From Pohlia nutans (Eukaryota > Streptophyta > Bryopsida > Bryales > Mniaceae), in NCBI GenBank assembly GCA_022496805.1, contig CM040086.1, forward strand, positions 14,324,501 to 14,388,500: 64,000 nt of DNA. The letters are read 5' to 3'. Made by a program: the position numbers and the translations under genes. Within the stretch, counting starts at the first letter, position 1. Each line of letters starts with the position of its first letter. Below are positions 44,011 to 56,450 of this stretch, in pieces. The notes beneath the pieces are model-generated. The model made no database searches, was not told the DNA's origin, and saw only the letters and a list, made by a program, of their open reading frames with translations.

Positions 44011-44667
44011 TTTGTTTGTAATATTCCTGTACAAATGCAGTGGGTCGTTGATGTTTGGTGAAACGATCTCCTGGTTTACAGGTATAGGTTATGCATCATC
44101 TTTAGGTGGTGAGCCATTGCCTTTTTAGTGGCAACAGGTTCAATCCATGGTGCCACATTGTCTTGATTCACAGTGTCTGTTATGTATTTCAGAAGAGCTT
44201 GGAGAAGTGATGAATAAATATATCCGTTACCACTCTGAAAGAAGACGTGTGGACGAACTATTTTACCATGGCTGTGGTTCTGATCTCTGCTCTTAGTGAA
44301 ACACAATTCAAGGGCGCCTTTGGAATAGCTGCAATACATTTAATTTTTTACAACTAACCCGGAGTTCTAATATGTACTCTAAACCTGTTCAGGATATCCA
44401 GGGTGATGATCGGATTCCAAATTTCTGTGAGTCTGGCGCTTAACAAACCTAGCTTCTTTCTGATAGTCTGAATGGAGTACCAGATTGGATACAGATTTCC
44501 CACCGAAGCTTGGATACAAATCTTCCCACCAAAATTGGATACAAATTTTCCCAGTGAAAAGAACCTAGTGACCCAAATCAGACCTGGTTGATTGCCCTGA
44601 AACCACGAACTGAAGCAAACCCCTCCCAATGTAAAAAGATGAAATAAGGTTGATTGCCCTAATACCA
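44011..44667. other. Unassigned stretch with a small tandem repeat
   Basis: About three imperfect copies of a 27-base unit (TTGGATACAAATCTTCCCACC) lie at 44486-44555. GATTGCCCTGAAACCAC motifs near 44590 and 44650 resemble the end of element C. No gene is supported. Confidence 0.4.
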
Positions 44668-45045
44668 CCAACTGAAGGAATCTAGCCTATTTTTGGGAGT
44701 GCTAAATTCGAAAAAAAAATGGCCACATTCGAAATAGGTTTTGATGAGGATTGCGAAACTATGCAACATGTAAATCGCATATCAATGTTATACAAAATTC
44801 CAAAGTGGGAAGTAACCTTTAATCTAAATCCAACTTCTAGGTTTTTCCCATGTCCACACCATGTGGTATTATCTGTCACTCATAATGATACCCGAAACCA
44901 CCAACTATTTCTTCGCAATGCTTGTCATGCCATTGGTCTAATTGAATAGTGAAATTAGTGGGTTTGAGTCTCACCTGTGGTGGCCTCAAGAAAGGTCTAC
45001 ATATCATAATTGGGAGAGGTGGTGGTTTTAGGACATCCTACCTAA
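44668..45045. mobile_element. Element C copy 2, uninterrupted
   Basis: This is the reverse complement of 39278-39655. The right end has GGTGGTTTTAGGACATCC. On the plus strand GGTTTGAGTCTCACC (about 44962-44976) is a near B-box preceded by a tRNA-like CCATTGGTCTAATTG. A SINE ancestry is therefore possible alongside the MITE reading. Confidence 0.55.
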
Positions 45046-45048
45046 GAC

Positions 45049-45281
45049 TTAACCCCTAAACGTCCCATGGGGATAATAGATACGTTTTTGTATAATTGGC
45101 ATTTGCTACCAACAAGAAGTTCTAAATTAGGATCTCAATAGCTCATTAGAACCGCATTGATTTAAATTTCAACTTCTTTGTTGAACTCAACCCCATTAGA
45201 GGTGTGGATCCATTCCAAATACAAGAAATATACGTTGTATTATACTTGTCGCAAAGGCATTTTTAGATGTTTAGGGGTTAA
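45049..45281. mobile_element. Short TTAA-site MITE
   Basis: The ends are TTAACCCCTAAACGTCCC and the complement of GATGTTTAGGGGTTAA, with TTAA on both sides. About 225 bases and non-coding. It abuts element C. Confidence 0.7.
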
Positions 45282-45353
45282 AACAAATGATGGATTTCTG
45301 TGATTCAACTTGGCTCTTGTATTCTTCGACAATGGAATAAAACTATTTCCATG

Positions 45354-45607
45354 TATAAGGTCGAGGACTCCAAAACCAACAGGGTTCTAATTCCAAGATA
45401 ATCTTGACCATGCATTAATTTTAAAACACAAATCTTGACACATCAAAGAGCTCTTATTGGATGTTGACTAAAATGATAAGCTATCTATGGTCTATCTATA
45501 TTTAGATTTTAGGATGATTATTGTGCATAGATTCTCTTGGAATTAGAACCCTGTTAGTTTTGGAGCCTTCTACCTTATTTGTTAGTTTTGGAGCCTTCTA
45601 CCTTATT
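45354..45607. mobile_element. Small MITE with 40-bp inverted ends, right end partly duplicated
   Basis: CTCCAAAACCAACAGGGTTC near 45367 faces GAACCCTGTTAGTTTTGGAG near 45546, and the pairing extends further on both sides. The last 27 bases (GTTAGTTTTGGAGCC...CTTATT) occur twice in tandem. Confidence 0.6.
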
Positions 45608-46338
45608 GAAGAAGACAAAAAGAATGTTGTCGTTATCACTCTCTTGGGGAATGTACCTTTGGATGCGGTGTTGCATATTCCTAAGGTAGATGGTGCTTAA
45701 ACTGTCCAGTTAAGGGATTTGAGCAGGTTGAGTGATGCAAAAATGATTGCAAAAATTGCACACAATGGCAAGAATCAGAGGAGCCGTTGGGCACTGTGCG
45801 CACAGATAGATCAGTCCGCCACGATTAACAAGAAATTTTCAAAGTCACTTGAACAAAAAGCCCTACATACATGCCTTGATACTGCTATTACCAACCAATA
45901 ACAAAGTTAAATCTGACCAGGGTGGGTATACAATTCCGCACATGAGTTGTCCTATATCTACTTGTGACTACACTCAATCTTCAATCACCATTAGATTGCA
46001 TCTACACACTGTGGTTGACAATTTTTGCTACACAGAATCAGTGATTCACGCACAAATCAGAGCACAACCACCCGGATTTGCTGTCTCGCACCGACCTTTG
46101 CATGGTCCAAAACCGTGCACCTCACACCCGCTTAACCGGCTCCTTGCAACCCAAATCTGCGTGATCATGAATCCCAAAACCATGCACCCCACACTCACTA
46201 AACTGCTTAATCGCAAAACCGTGCACCCCGCACCCTAAACCAAATTTGGAAAGCATTATAATGCTCACTACAGGTTGCAATTGTGTTTTATTTTCAGTAT
46301 AAACTTGCCCACTAAGATTGCGAAGAATGTCAACTATG
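45608..46338. other. Unassigned stretch before the LINE
   Basis: It contains about three degenerate copies of an AAAACCGTGCACCCCACAC-type unit at 46108-46240. A short frame (NVPLDAVLHIPKV, about 45640-45690) faintly recalls a Copia-type pre-integrase motif but is too short to call. Confidence 0.3.
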
Positions 46339-46424
46339 TTAACCCCTAAAAGCCCGAGGGGTATTGGACAAAACATAGATGTGTTATAATATGTGCCTTC
46401 CATATGTTTGATGAAGGTTGGTTC
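46339..46424. mobile_element. Truncated TTAA-site MITE family B
   Basis: The first 86 bases match 1431-1515 almost perfectly. The match ends where LINE-like sequence begins at about 46425. The rest of the MITE is not found beyond the LINE. Confidence 0.7.
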
Positions 46425-49279
46425 CTACCACTTCCAAACATACCCACAATACAACCACAAGAAATACACACAACAAATCATAATACGAGATTTATTACAT
46501 GGAATGCAACATCACTAATACGGCCATCCCAAACCTACATGAAATAATTTCCAACACAACTGATGAACCTGCTATCATTACAATACAAGAAACCTTATTA
46601 ACTGCTACAAAATCCACCAAATATATACAAAACCTATTCCCAAAATACAAATTAATTTTTAACAACACACATGCCTTAACAAGATGCATACAACAAAGAA
46701 TGCCATACATCCCCGCAAGAGGAGGTCTCCTCACACTAATAAATCAAAAATACACATACCCTGGCAACATCACTAAAATTCCAACCCCTAAAAAAATATC
46801 TCCTTACCTACAAATAATAAAAATTGACAACAAACCACTACAAACTTGGCTAATTATCCACATGTATATGCTGTCACATGCAGATGACATACAATATATA
46901 CCAATAATCCAACAAAACATAAAACAACAAATCAACGCACACCCAAACATTACAACTATATTATGTGAAGATTTTAACAGAGACATAGCACTTATAGGGC
47001 GACAAAATGAAACTAACACAACCCCACCACAAGCAGAAGACATAGAATGGAGAACATTTACAAATAACCTCCAATTAGAATACATTTCAACAGACTGCCC
47101 ATTCATCAGACAAGGAGGACAAAACTATAGCCAAACCAGCTTAATAGATGGATACTACATTAAAACACCAAATAATTCTTTATACACATCAACCACAGAT
47201 AATGACCACAACCTTAATTCGGACCACTCGCCAGTAACGCTATACATACCACCAAACACTTTACTAGCAAGACCCATACCAATAATTGATAAAACTATTA
47301 GAATTCTAAACCCTATACCACAAGAAAATATGGAAAATTTAAAAATAGAATATTTTGAAGAAAATGCTTTGCAAATAAATGAACTCATCACAATATTATC
47401 AAATGATCAACTAACAAACGACCAATGGCAAACATCTTGTTCAAAACTAGATCACTTGATACAAAAAATATCAGACAAAATTCAAGAAACCTGCAGTGCA
47501 CCACCGCTTCCAACATTAACAAACCGTACTTCCCAACAAGGAGGCTTCTTACCTGGAAAACTACAAAAATCATGGAAAAAACATATATCCACCTACCATC
47601 TAATTAGAAAAACAATTTACATAACAAAAAACACACAAAACTGGCAAACACATCCAATAATTAAAGAATTAAAAACCCATACAAATGTAACCATCCCACC
47701 ACTCCCAGCCCAAGAACATACTCAAACAGAATGGATCAAATCACTAGTAGAAATAGCAAAAACGACAAAAATACAAGCGCGTAAAATCACCACAAAATAT
47801 ACCCAAAGTTGTATTAAAAAGGCAATTCTAAAATACAGACAACTATACGACAAAAGCCCAAAGAAAATAAACAAAAAAGTCTTCAAAAATCAGGAAACAC
47901 CACCATTAGATTGCATTATGGATAGAAACAACAACATTCTAACCAACCCAGAAGACATAGCAAATGAAATCCACATACAGCAATCAATTAGCAATAGACC
48001 TACAGTACTAACATATTACTACCAACCTGAACACCTAGCAAAATGCACTTGCGGAGTTAGACAATACCCATGGCACGACCTTGATGGTTTTGTAATAGAA
48101 AAAAGAGGAAACCCACAAATACCACTGCATAATTACTTTGATCAAGAAACATATGAAATGTGTCTCAAACACCTATCTAACAACAAAACACCAGGCCCAG
48201 ACAAAATCCCCAACTCAATACTAAAAAACATGCCCGAAAGCTTTCATAAATTACTCTTTTTATTTTTCTCTCATTGCTACAAACAAAAACAAATCCCAGC
48301 CTCATGGAAAATAAGTTTAACCATACTACTATATAAAAAAGGAAACCCTGCACAACTGCCAAACCACAGACCAATAGCACTTGCAAAAACAATATACAAA
48401 TTCTTCACCAGTACACTAACATACATATTATTAGCATACGGTGAAAATTTCCAAATCCTACACGATAGTCAAGAAGGATTCAGAGCAGAAAGAAGTAGAG
48501 CAAGACAATTACAACTCCTCATAGCAGCACTAGAAGACGCAAAATTCACAAATCAAGACATCTACCTCCTATATATAGACTTTAAAAATGCATTTGGCTC
48601 ATTAGATCACGCAAGACTTCTAACTATAATGAAAGACCTTGGATACCCGGAAGATGCAATTATGCTAGTTGGAAACATCTACTCCCATTCAAACACCATT
48701 TTTACTGGTGAACACTTTCATAAAACAAAGCCAATACCGATTCAAAGAGGAACCATACAAGGAGATACACTAAACCCATATCTCTTCATAATTTTTCTCG
48801 AACCACATCAGGAATTTCGGACCCCACTGATTCTGTACTGATTCAGTGCGATTTCCGATATTTCAAGGGTTCGTACGAATTTCGCACTGATTCCGCATCG
48901 TTGCGTCATTCATCGCAACTACACTGATATGACACGATGTTCGTACAAGCGGATATCGTACTGATTCGACACGATTGATACATCCATTGAAAACGTATGA
49001 ATTCAGCACTGTTTATAGTCGTCAAATGTCGTGTTTTAATCGTCTTTAAAACTACACTGATTCAGTGCGTTTTTCGTGCGACATCATCTTTTCCATATCT
49101 AGATTTTCTTTTCTTTTTATATCTAAATTTGATCAAAATAATATTATTAAAAAATATAAAATAAAATAAAATAATAGAAAATAATTACTTTCCTCGCTAC
49201 TCACTTCAATTACACGGAAATTGCCCGCACATGCGGTGGGGCCCACCATAGCTTGGGCTTCCCAAGCTCTATATCGCCA

Positions 49280-49342
49280 ACGGTGGGATTTGAACTCTCA
49301 ACCTTCCGGTTGCCAATCAAGTTTCCAACCACCAAACCACCT
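49280..49342 (-). repeat. tRNA-derived (SINE head-like) segment
   Basis: On the minus strand GGTGGTTTGGTGG, an anticodon-arm-like stretch, then GAGAGTTCAAATCCCACCG read like a tRNA from A-box to B-box. It lies inside the transposon at 48806-50772. It is probably a SINE fragment, not a working tRNA gene, since no clean acceptor stem is seen. Confidence 0.5.
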
Positions 49343-49390
49343 CAAACTCTTCATGCATAGAATGGAACTCTTTTGGTAATTATCGAACTT

Positions 49391-50115
49391 CTTTTTTCAG
49401 CGGACTTTGAATGTTTTTAACTATGTGAAAAAAACTTTTTTTTCCAAATTATTTTTTTGCACTAGATTATGCAATACGTTTTCTATATCTAGGATTTTTT
49501 TCATAATTTTTTGAAGTTTTTAAATTTTTGCCAAAATCGTGATGGCAGATCAGGGATTCAGGGCTGTGAGCTGCTTTTTTTTTTTCAGCGGACTTTGAAT
49601 GTTTTTAACTATGTGAAAAAAAAAAATTTTCCAATTTTTTTTTTGCACTAGATTATGCAGTACGTTTTCTATATCTAAGATTTTTTTCATAATTTTTTGA
49701 ATTTTTTAAATTTTTGCCAAAATCGTGATGGCAGATCAGGGATTCAGGGCTGTGAGCTGTTTTTTTTTTTCAGCGGACTTTGAATGTTTTTAACTATGTG
49801 AAAAAAAAAAAATTCCAAAATTTTTTTGCACTAGATTATGCTGTACGTTTTCTATATCTAGGATTTTTTTCATAATTTTTTGAATTTTTTAAATTTTTTG
49901 CCAAAATCGTGATGGCAGATCAGGGATTCAGGGCTGTGAGTTGTTTTTTTTTTTTCAGCGGACTTTGAATGTTTTTAACTATGTGAAAAAAACTTTTTTT
50001 CCAATTTTTTTTTGCACTAGATTATGCAGGACGTTTTCTATATGTAGGATTTTTTTCATAATATTTTGAATTTATTTATTTTTTGCCAAAATCGTGGTGG
50101 TTGTGAGCTATTTTT
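49391..50115. repeat. Four tandem copies of a ~185-bp unit
   Basis: CAGCGGACTTTGAATG recurs at 49398, 49586, 49771 and 49956, giving periods of 188, 185 and 185. The copies are very similar, differing mostly in A/T homopolymer lengths. The last copy is incomplete. Confidence 0.85.
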
Positions 50116-51484
50116 TTTTGCTCCTATGATGAAAAGTACAATGATAACCAATAATACCAAATTTGAATTCTAAAAATATAAAATGTTATTTCTTTGAAAT
50201 TTTAATGTGTATTGCTTCTAAACTCTATAAATGTAGATCTAAAAATGTTTTGGGAAATTAAACCGGAAGTATCATTTAAAGAAGATTCTTGGAATATTCC
50301 AACATATTCCAAAATATTCCAAAATAATATAAAATATTTTGAAAGATTCCAAAAGATTCCAAAAGATTCCAAAAGATTCCAAAATATATATTAAAATATT
50401 GTACACGGATGTCGTACGACAATGATTTGCATTATAATAGATATTGAAATCGCACGAATATAACAAAAGACATTAATATGATACGTATACGATACTGAAT
50501 TCGCATTAACTAAAACTGCACGTTATCCGTGTCTTATCAGTCATGTGATGTAGATACACGATTAACGCACGGATTCCGTCAAGCACGACTTCCGTGCGGA
50601 AACAATACTTTTTTGATAATCACGGAAAAGACACTGCATCGACATCTTAGTAATGCATGTCACTTCCGTACTGTAACGACACTTCTAAATGCACGTATAA
50701 CGTGCGGAATCAGTGTTTTACGATAAACGCACTGAATCAGTGCAAAATCAGTGGAGTCGGAAATTCCTGATGCACTCTTGAGATGGCTACAAAGAGAGGA
50801 AAATGGATACACATTTGGTACATCAAAAATAAAAATTAACTCTGCAGCATACAAGGACGATCTAGCAGCTATATCAAACAATACAAAATCACTACAAATA
50901 CAACTAAACAAAATCGAAAAATTCTGTGAATGGGCAGGCATGGACTTGGGAGTCACAAAACGCGCCGTTACCGGTTGCCCAAATAAATCCAAAATGCAAC
51001 CAAACAAATTCAAAACTCACATCACCAACCAAAAAATCAATTACAGAGACCAGACACTACCAGTACTCCATCAAAATGAACCGTATGTATACTTGGGCAT
51101 ACAATTAGTTCCATCACTAAAATGGAAACTCCAAACACATATCACCACAACTAAAATAATAGACCAATGTAAACAACTATCAAAATGCCCTGCCACCATC
51201 AAACAAAGAATCAGTATGGTGGACACAGTAATCAGAGCAGGCATAGCTTATAGCTTCTTTGCAGTCCCATACTCACTACCAACCATTAAAAAACTTGACA
51301 AGAAAATTATTGCAATCCAAAAAACAATATGCGGACTACCTAAAAGCACCGCAAACATAATAACTCAACTTCCTCATGATTTATTTGGACTAGAAGCCTT
51401 CTCTCTAAAAAATGCCTACCTTAGATGCATTGGGGAACAACTTCGAAATGCACTTAACGACAAAGGGAGACTAGGAATAATATA

Positions 51485-53112
51485 CAGTGACTGTCAAAAC
51501 TGAGTACGAAATAGCTTAGTTTACCTTTAGCCATTCATATTTTATAATTTACTGCATTTAATGCTAAATCAGTTGACGGCACAAGTATACATTCAAGTAA
51601 ATGATGTGGCTACCAAATTACAAGTCCAGCAATGCAAAATGATTTGAGAAAGATATAGATCAAAGTAAATTAGCTCTAAAACTCAGTTATGCTCACACTT
51701 GGATTACGCGGTGAATGCTACAAATTTGACATGCACAAGTGGTTTTCTGGGTCTATTTTTTTGGATGGGCATGTTCTTGGCCTTCACATTTATAATTGTG
51801 TCCCTATTCAATGCACATCATGTATGCAAATTGAGCAAAATGGTTTCATTAAGGTCTCTCTCTGTTGTTGATAGAAAGCAGATAGAAGAAGCTACTTTAG
51901 AAAAGTTGAGGAGGGGTGAAAGTACTAGAAATGTTGCTAGAGACTTACAAGTATCCCAAAGTTGGGTTGCACAATTTCGTAAGCAACATTTGAGTGAGTT
52001 GAGTGATGTGAATCGCAGTTTTGGTGGCAGGCCATAGGTGTACAGTGCAGCTGATCGCAGGGCTTGTGTGAGAGAAATCACTATAGGTGGCTTAGAAACT
52101 GCACACAAAGTTGGAAATTACTTGAGAGGAGCTTCATGTTGGTATGAGTGATAGTACTGTGAGGAGAATGTTACGAAAAGCAGGTTTGAAATGTGAAGTG
52201 AAGCAAAAGAAACCAAAGCTCACACTTCTTCAAATTAAAGGACAATTAGAATTTGCTAGACGTCATTGCCATTGGACTGATGATGATTGGGATTGTGTAG
52301 TATTTTCTGATGAAACAAAAATCAACCGATTTTACTCTGATGGTCGCAGTTGGTGTTGGTTTCGTGATGGACAGAGTAGAAGTGCTGGAATGGTGCAACA
52401 AACTGTCAACTTTGGAGGTGGGGGAGTGATGATGTGGGGTTGCATGACTCCGAGTGGCCTTGGTATGATGTGTAGGATTGAGGGAAGAATGGATCAGTAC
52501 ATGTATAGAGAAATTTTAGAGCGAAAACTGGTTCATACACTGCATACATACAATCTAGATCCTGCCAATTTGATTTTTCAACAGGATAATGACCCAAAGC
52601 ATACATCCAAGAGTGTGCGCTGTTGGCTGAATTCGCAAGAATTCACTCTTTTGAAGTGGCCGGCGCAATCTCCAGACTTGAATCCGATCGAACATTTGTG
52701 GGCAACTTTAAAACGTCGACTCAACCAATATGAGAGACCTCCCAAAGGAATGTTAGAATTGTGGGAGCGTGTTGAGGATTGTTGGGCTTCAATTACTCCC
52801 AGTGAGTGTAAGAACTTGTATAAAAGCATGCTTAATCGCATTGCAGCTGTTATAGTTGCTAAGGGTAGGTGGACAAATTTTTAACTTTGTTCCAGCTAAT
52901 GTGAGCAAAACTGAGTTTTGGACTGAACTTCACTTTACTTTTTTTTTAACATGCATACATGTGTGTAATAGACCTCAATCCCCATGGAAGTATGACTGAT
53001 TGCAATGGTAATCCTGTGCAATTTATGGTTTCATTTTTGACGCATCCAATTTCCCTACATTGTTTGTTAAATTTCAGTAAGCTGTGTTCGTACTCAGTTT
53101 TGGCAGTCACTG
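51485..53112 (+). mobile_element. Tc1/mariner (DD34E) transposon inserted in the LINE
   Basis: The element is flanked by TA duplications at 51483-51484 and 53113-53114. Its termini are CAGTGACTGTCAAAACTGAG and the complement of CTCAGTTTTGGCAGTCACTG, with one mismatch in 20. Excision restores the LINE frame (GII, Y, KGLIQ). The length of 1628 bp and single transposase gene are standard for a Tc1-like element. Confidence 0.9.
51840..52884 (+). pseudogene. Tc1-like transposase, one stop and one frameshift
   Basis: The N-terminal part (51840-52034) begins MVSLRSLSVVDRKQ and has a helix-turn-helix pattern (TRNVARDLQVSQSWV). It meets a TAG at 52035-52037. The frame continues for about 35 codons and then shifts near 52135-52145 into 52144-52884. 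The catalytic triad is visible: D in VFSDETK, D in FQQDNDPKH, and E in NPIEHLW, with exactly 34 residues between the last two, so DD34E. The protein ends KGRWTNF. The gene is inactive as it stands but the lesions are few. Known plant mariner-like elements are mostly DD39D, so this type is unusual for a plant and recalls fungal or animal Tc1 elements. Confidence 0.88.
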
Positions 53113-56100
53113 TATAAAGGACTTATACAACACATACTTGTTAAAGCCGGCGGTGCCGAAGACATTCCAAGAATTAAACGTCAAGATTGCATTACATCAC
53201 CTACAACACGAACATTATTCCTTCTGAAAACAGCAAGTGGTATACATCTTAAAAGCACAGAAGAAAACTTCCAACTCTACATGACCGAACTAGAACATGA
53301 ATGGCGATCTGCAGTCATAAATGAACTACCACAATTAGACCCGAAACTCTCCATCAAATTACTATATAAATTAATGGCACGCAAAGTTTACAATATAAAT
53401 CAAATCATCCTTCCCAACGGCACAAAACTAATGTCACCAGAAGAATTTAAAATATACTATCAAAATCCAACTAAATTAGATAAAAGTGCACTAAACATAG
53501 CAGAACAACTCTTCTTTGAACCAAAATGTACCCTAGATTGCCCAAATCCATGTCAAACACACTTACCACCCCGTACACTAAAAGAAAAATATAAAATTTA
53601 TAACCACACAATAATACCAAGAACACCAATAAACCCCATACAATTCCTTCAACCTCAACAACCACAACAACCAGCCCCACCACAAAACATAAAAAATGAT
53701 CCTATAAGATTCTCCATTCGCACAATATTAAACCACAAAACAATTACAACAAAAGACAAATATAAAATATCTAAAAAATACAACACCTATCTATGTCAAT
53801 GGATAGACTCAAACCACATAACATACAATAAATGGTTAGAACAACGCGAACTATTTCCACTAAATCTACCAACAGTAATACACCATAACATAAACCTACT
53901 TACAAAATACTACACAGATTATAAAAACAAACACTATCAAAATATCATAAATACACAATTTACACCCGAACAAAATAGAGACACAAGATACATCCCACTC
54001 CAAACAATAATCCCCTACATTTAAACATCCACAATTGAATGTAACCCAGAAAGAGACATAGACACAACCAAGTGCACCATTCATACACAAAATCACAAAA
54101 CCCACATATACAACGACACCGGTAAATATATCACCACCATTCCTACTACCAAAATAAAATGGTTATGGCAACAATATAACAAAAACAAATACAACATCTA
54201 CAGACTAATACCTGCTATACAAACATTTGAAACAGAAGTAGTCTGGTTATACCAAAGATACGAACACAAAAACAGCAAAAAAGGTTCAATACAAACACCA
54301 CACCATACCATTCCAACCAACATTCTAGACACACTAATAACAACATTTAATATAACACACTCATACTTTTCCTCACCAATAACATGTTCCATGAAATTCA
54401 CCCAATTCTACTCAACATTTGCCAGAGACAAGATTTTTGGCTCACTAGGGACAGCCTTTCAATACAAATGGAAAGGTATTGGATATGCTCACCCAAATGA
54501 CGCCAAAACAGCACAACAAGCAATACATTGGGCTAGACTAGCAGCAAAACAAGACCCAGAAACTGTCACCATTTTAGCAATCCCGGACACCAACTGGTAC
54601 CAAAACCTATTACCGAACAACGGACCCTTCCCGGATACGCACGCCATAATACATTTTTCCGCCGACACCATTACATATGACGAACCAACAATTCCATTAG
54701 TACCCAACAAAACCCGAAACGAACAACTTGCAATACACATATGGTGTATTCACCATCAAAACAATAACATTGGTACAATAAACCAAATAAACACCATAAA
54801 CACAGCAATTGAAAATCTACAAATTTCGCAATACCATACACAAACAGCACCACCAACACCATTAAATACAAAAGTTAACAAAAGCATAAAATGTAACAAA
54901 CTAATATACCCACACTACAACAATTTACAAAACATGTGGGTAGACCCCCTTCCAAATTTCGAAATAAACACTACACTAAAATTTCTACCATAATACAGCT
55001 ATTACACATATGGATCCTTTTTACCACTTGAAGATGCTGCTGATGGCCATTGGAAAAAAAAAAGCTGGATATGGAATCTACAACTCATCTAAACCAAATG
55101 TACAAATATCAAAAAGATTGTCTGGACTACAAACATGCTTCAGAGGAGAACTAATGGCCATACATGAAACACTCTCAATAATCACCACTAAATACATAAA
55201 TGAACCTGCACACATTTTTACTGATTGTCTCAATTGTATACATGTTCTAAACACACAACTAAAACACCCAACCCAACAAAACAACCACACCGATAAAACG
55301 ATATTAGAAGATATGGTAAAAATGCTAAAAAAACGAACACAACCAACCACAATATACAAAGTTAAAGTACACGCTAAAATTACCGGGAATGAACACGCAG
55401 ATCAACTTGCAAAAGAAGGAACCAAGAAAAGAGGCTATCAAAAAGCAGCAAATTCATACGAATTTGCACATACCACACCATACTACTTCCAAAAAGACAC
55501 ATGGCCCGGTCGTATTAAACGACCAGACAAAGGACCAGTTAGATGTTGGAAGAATATATAAAGAAACATGACCGAAACACTAACCTAGAAATACTGGCAG
55601 AAGACTTTCCCAACATTAACAAATGGACAACAAACTCCATCATCGACAACGAAATGTCCAATGACTTTTGGAAAAATACAGAAATAACAAATGCACAAAA
55701 AACAAGCATATTAAAATTTAGAACCGGTCAATACATGGGTAATGCCAGAAAACAATTAATTTTCGGCATACAAAGATTCCCCTCAAAAACATGTCCCATC
55801 TGTAATTCACAAGATGCAAATACATGGTTCCACGTACTCTTAATATGCAAACAACACCATATACACGCTCTAAGAACCAAAAGACACAACAAAGCAGTGT
55901 GGGAATTAAGAAAATTAATACTATCCTCAAATAAATCAAGATGCTACACTCTCATGAATGCTGGCACATTCAACAATAATCCACAAGAAAACACAGTACT
56001 TCCATAGTTATTACCATGTACTTGTAATCAACAAAGATGTCAATGTAATGCCAGATTCAAGCCAGATATACTATACATGAAAGGCCTCCCATACCAAAGC

Positions 56101-56450
56101 CCGTTGATAACCTAACTATACAATTTATAGAATTCACAAACACAAACGACAGATTTTCACCAGAAACAATTAGCAGGAAAATTGTAAAATACCAACCTCT
56201 CATTAATAACATCATACAACAAGGTTGGAAAGTAGATCCTATCATAGTCATCACAGCTAGTGCAAGAGGAACCACACACGTCCCCTCAATGAAACTACTA
56301 GAAACAAAATTCAACATCTGTGAAACCTCTATAAAACACACATTCAAAGCAATAAATACCATTGCCATACAATATGCCGGATCTATCCTTTTACATAAAA
56401 GACGTATAGAGAATAGTCAACCAATACCAACAGAATAATACAATAAAAGA

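Larger units (their letters stand above)
48806..50772. mobile_element. Non-autonomous DNA transposon inside the LINE RT domain
   Basis: The termini CATCAGGAATTTCGGACCCC and the complement of GAGTCGGAAATTCCTGATG are about 45-bp inverted repeats. Both continue inward into CACTGATTCAGTGCG-type subterminal repeats. Removing the insert and one CA restores the LINE frame (LEP then LLRW), so the target duplication is 2 bp (CA) or, with a shifted boundary, 3 bp (CAC). The interior holds four tandem copies of a 185-bp unit and a tRNA-like segment but no transposase. Subterminal repeats recall CACTA-type elements; the superfamily is undecided. Confidence 0.75.
46425..56450 (+). pseudogene. LINE copy 2: Dualen-like ORF2, interrupted by two DNA transposons
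   Basis: Modules in order: an APE endonuclease (WNATS near 46500, catalytic-type QET near 46585, EDFN near 46965 where GDFN is usual, SDHSP near 47220); reverse transcriptase (DFKNAFG near 48580, GDTLNPYLF near 48765, then beyond an insertion YKDDL near 50850 where YADDL is usual); an unassigned domain (54360-54720); RNase H (about 55000-55420); a CCHC finger (CPIC near 55795); and a C-terminal KPD, IEF, KIVKY endonuclease-like signature (56055-56195). Lesions include a frameshift near 46515-46530, stops at 54022-54024 and 54991-54993, an A-run frameshift near 55055, a premature stop near 56005, and a frameshift near 56100. The first RNase H aspartate appears as Y (YTYGS). Dead copy. APE plus restriction-like endonuclease defines the Dualen/RandI clade, so that clade is my best assignment. 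Confidence 0.75.

Noticed and set aside
45640..45720. Possible Copia pre-integrase motif (VLHIPKV)
   Set aside because: Only a few residues match, a stop follows within about 10 codons, and no protease, integrase or LTR is nearby.
49280..49342. Functional tRNA gene
   Set aside because: A- and B-box-like parts are present but no convincing acceptor stem or intact cloverleaf, and it lies inside a transposon.
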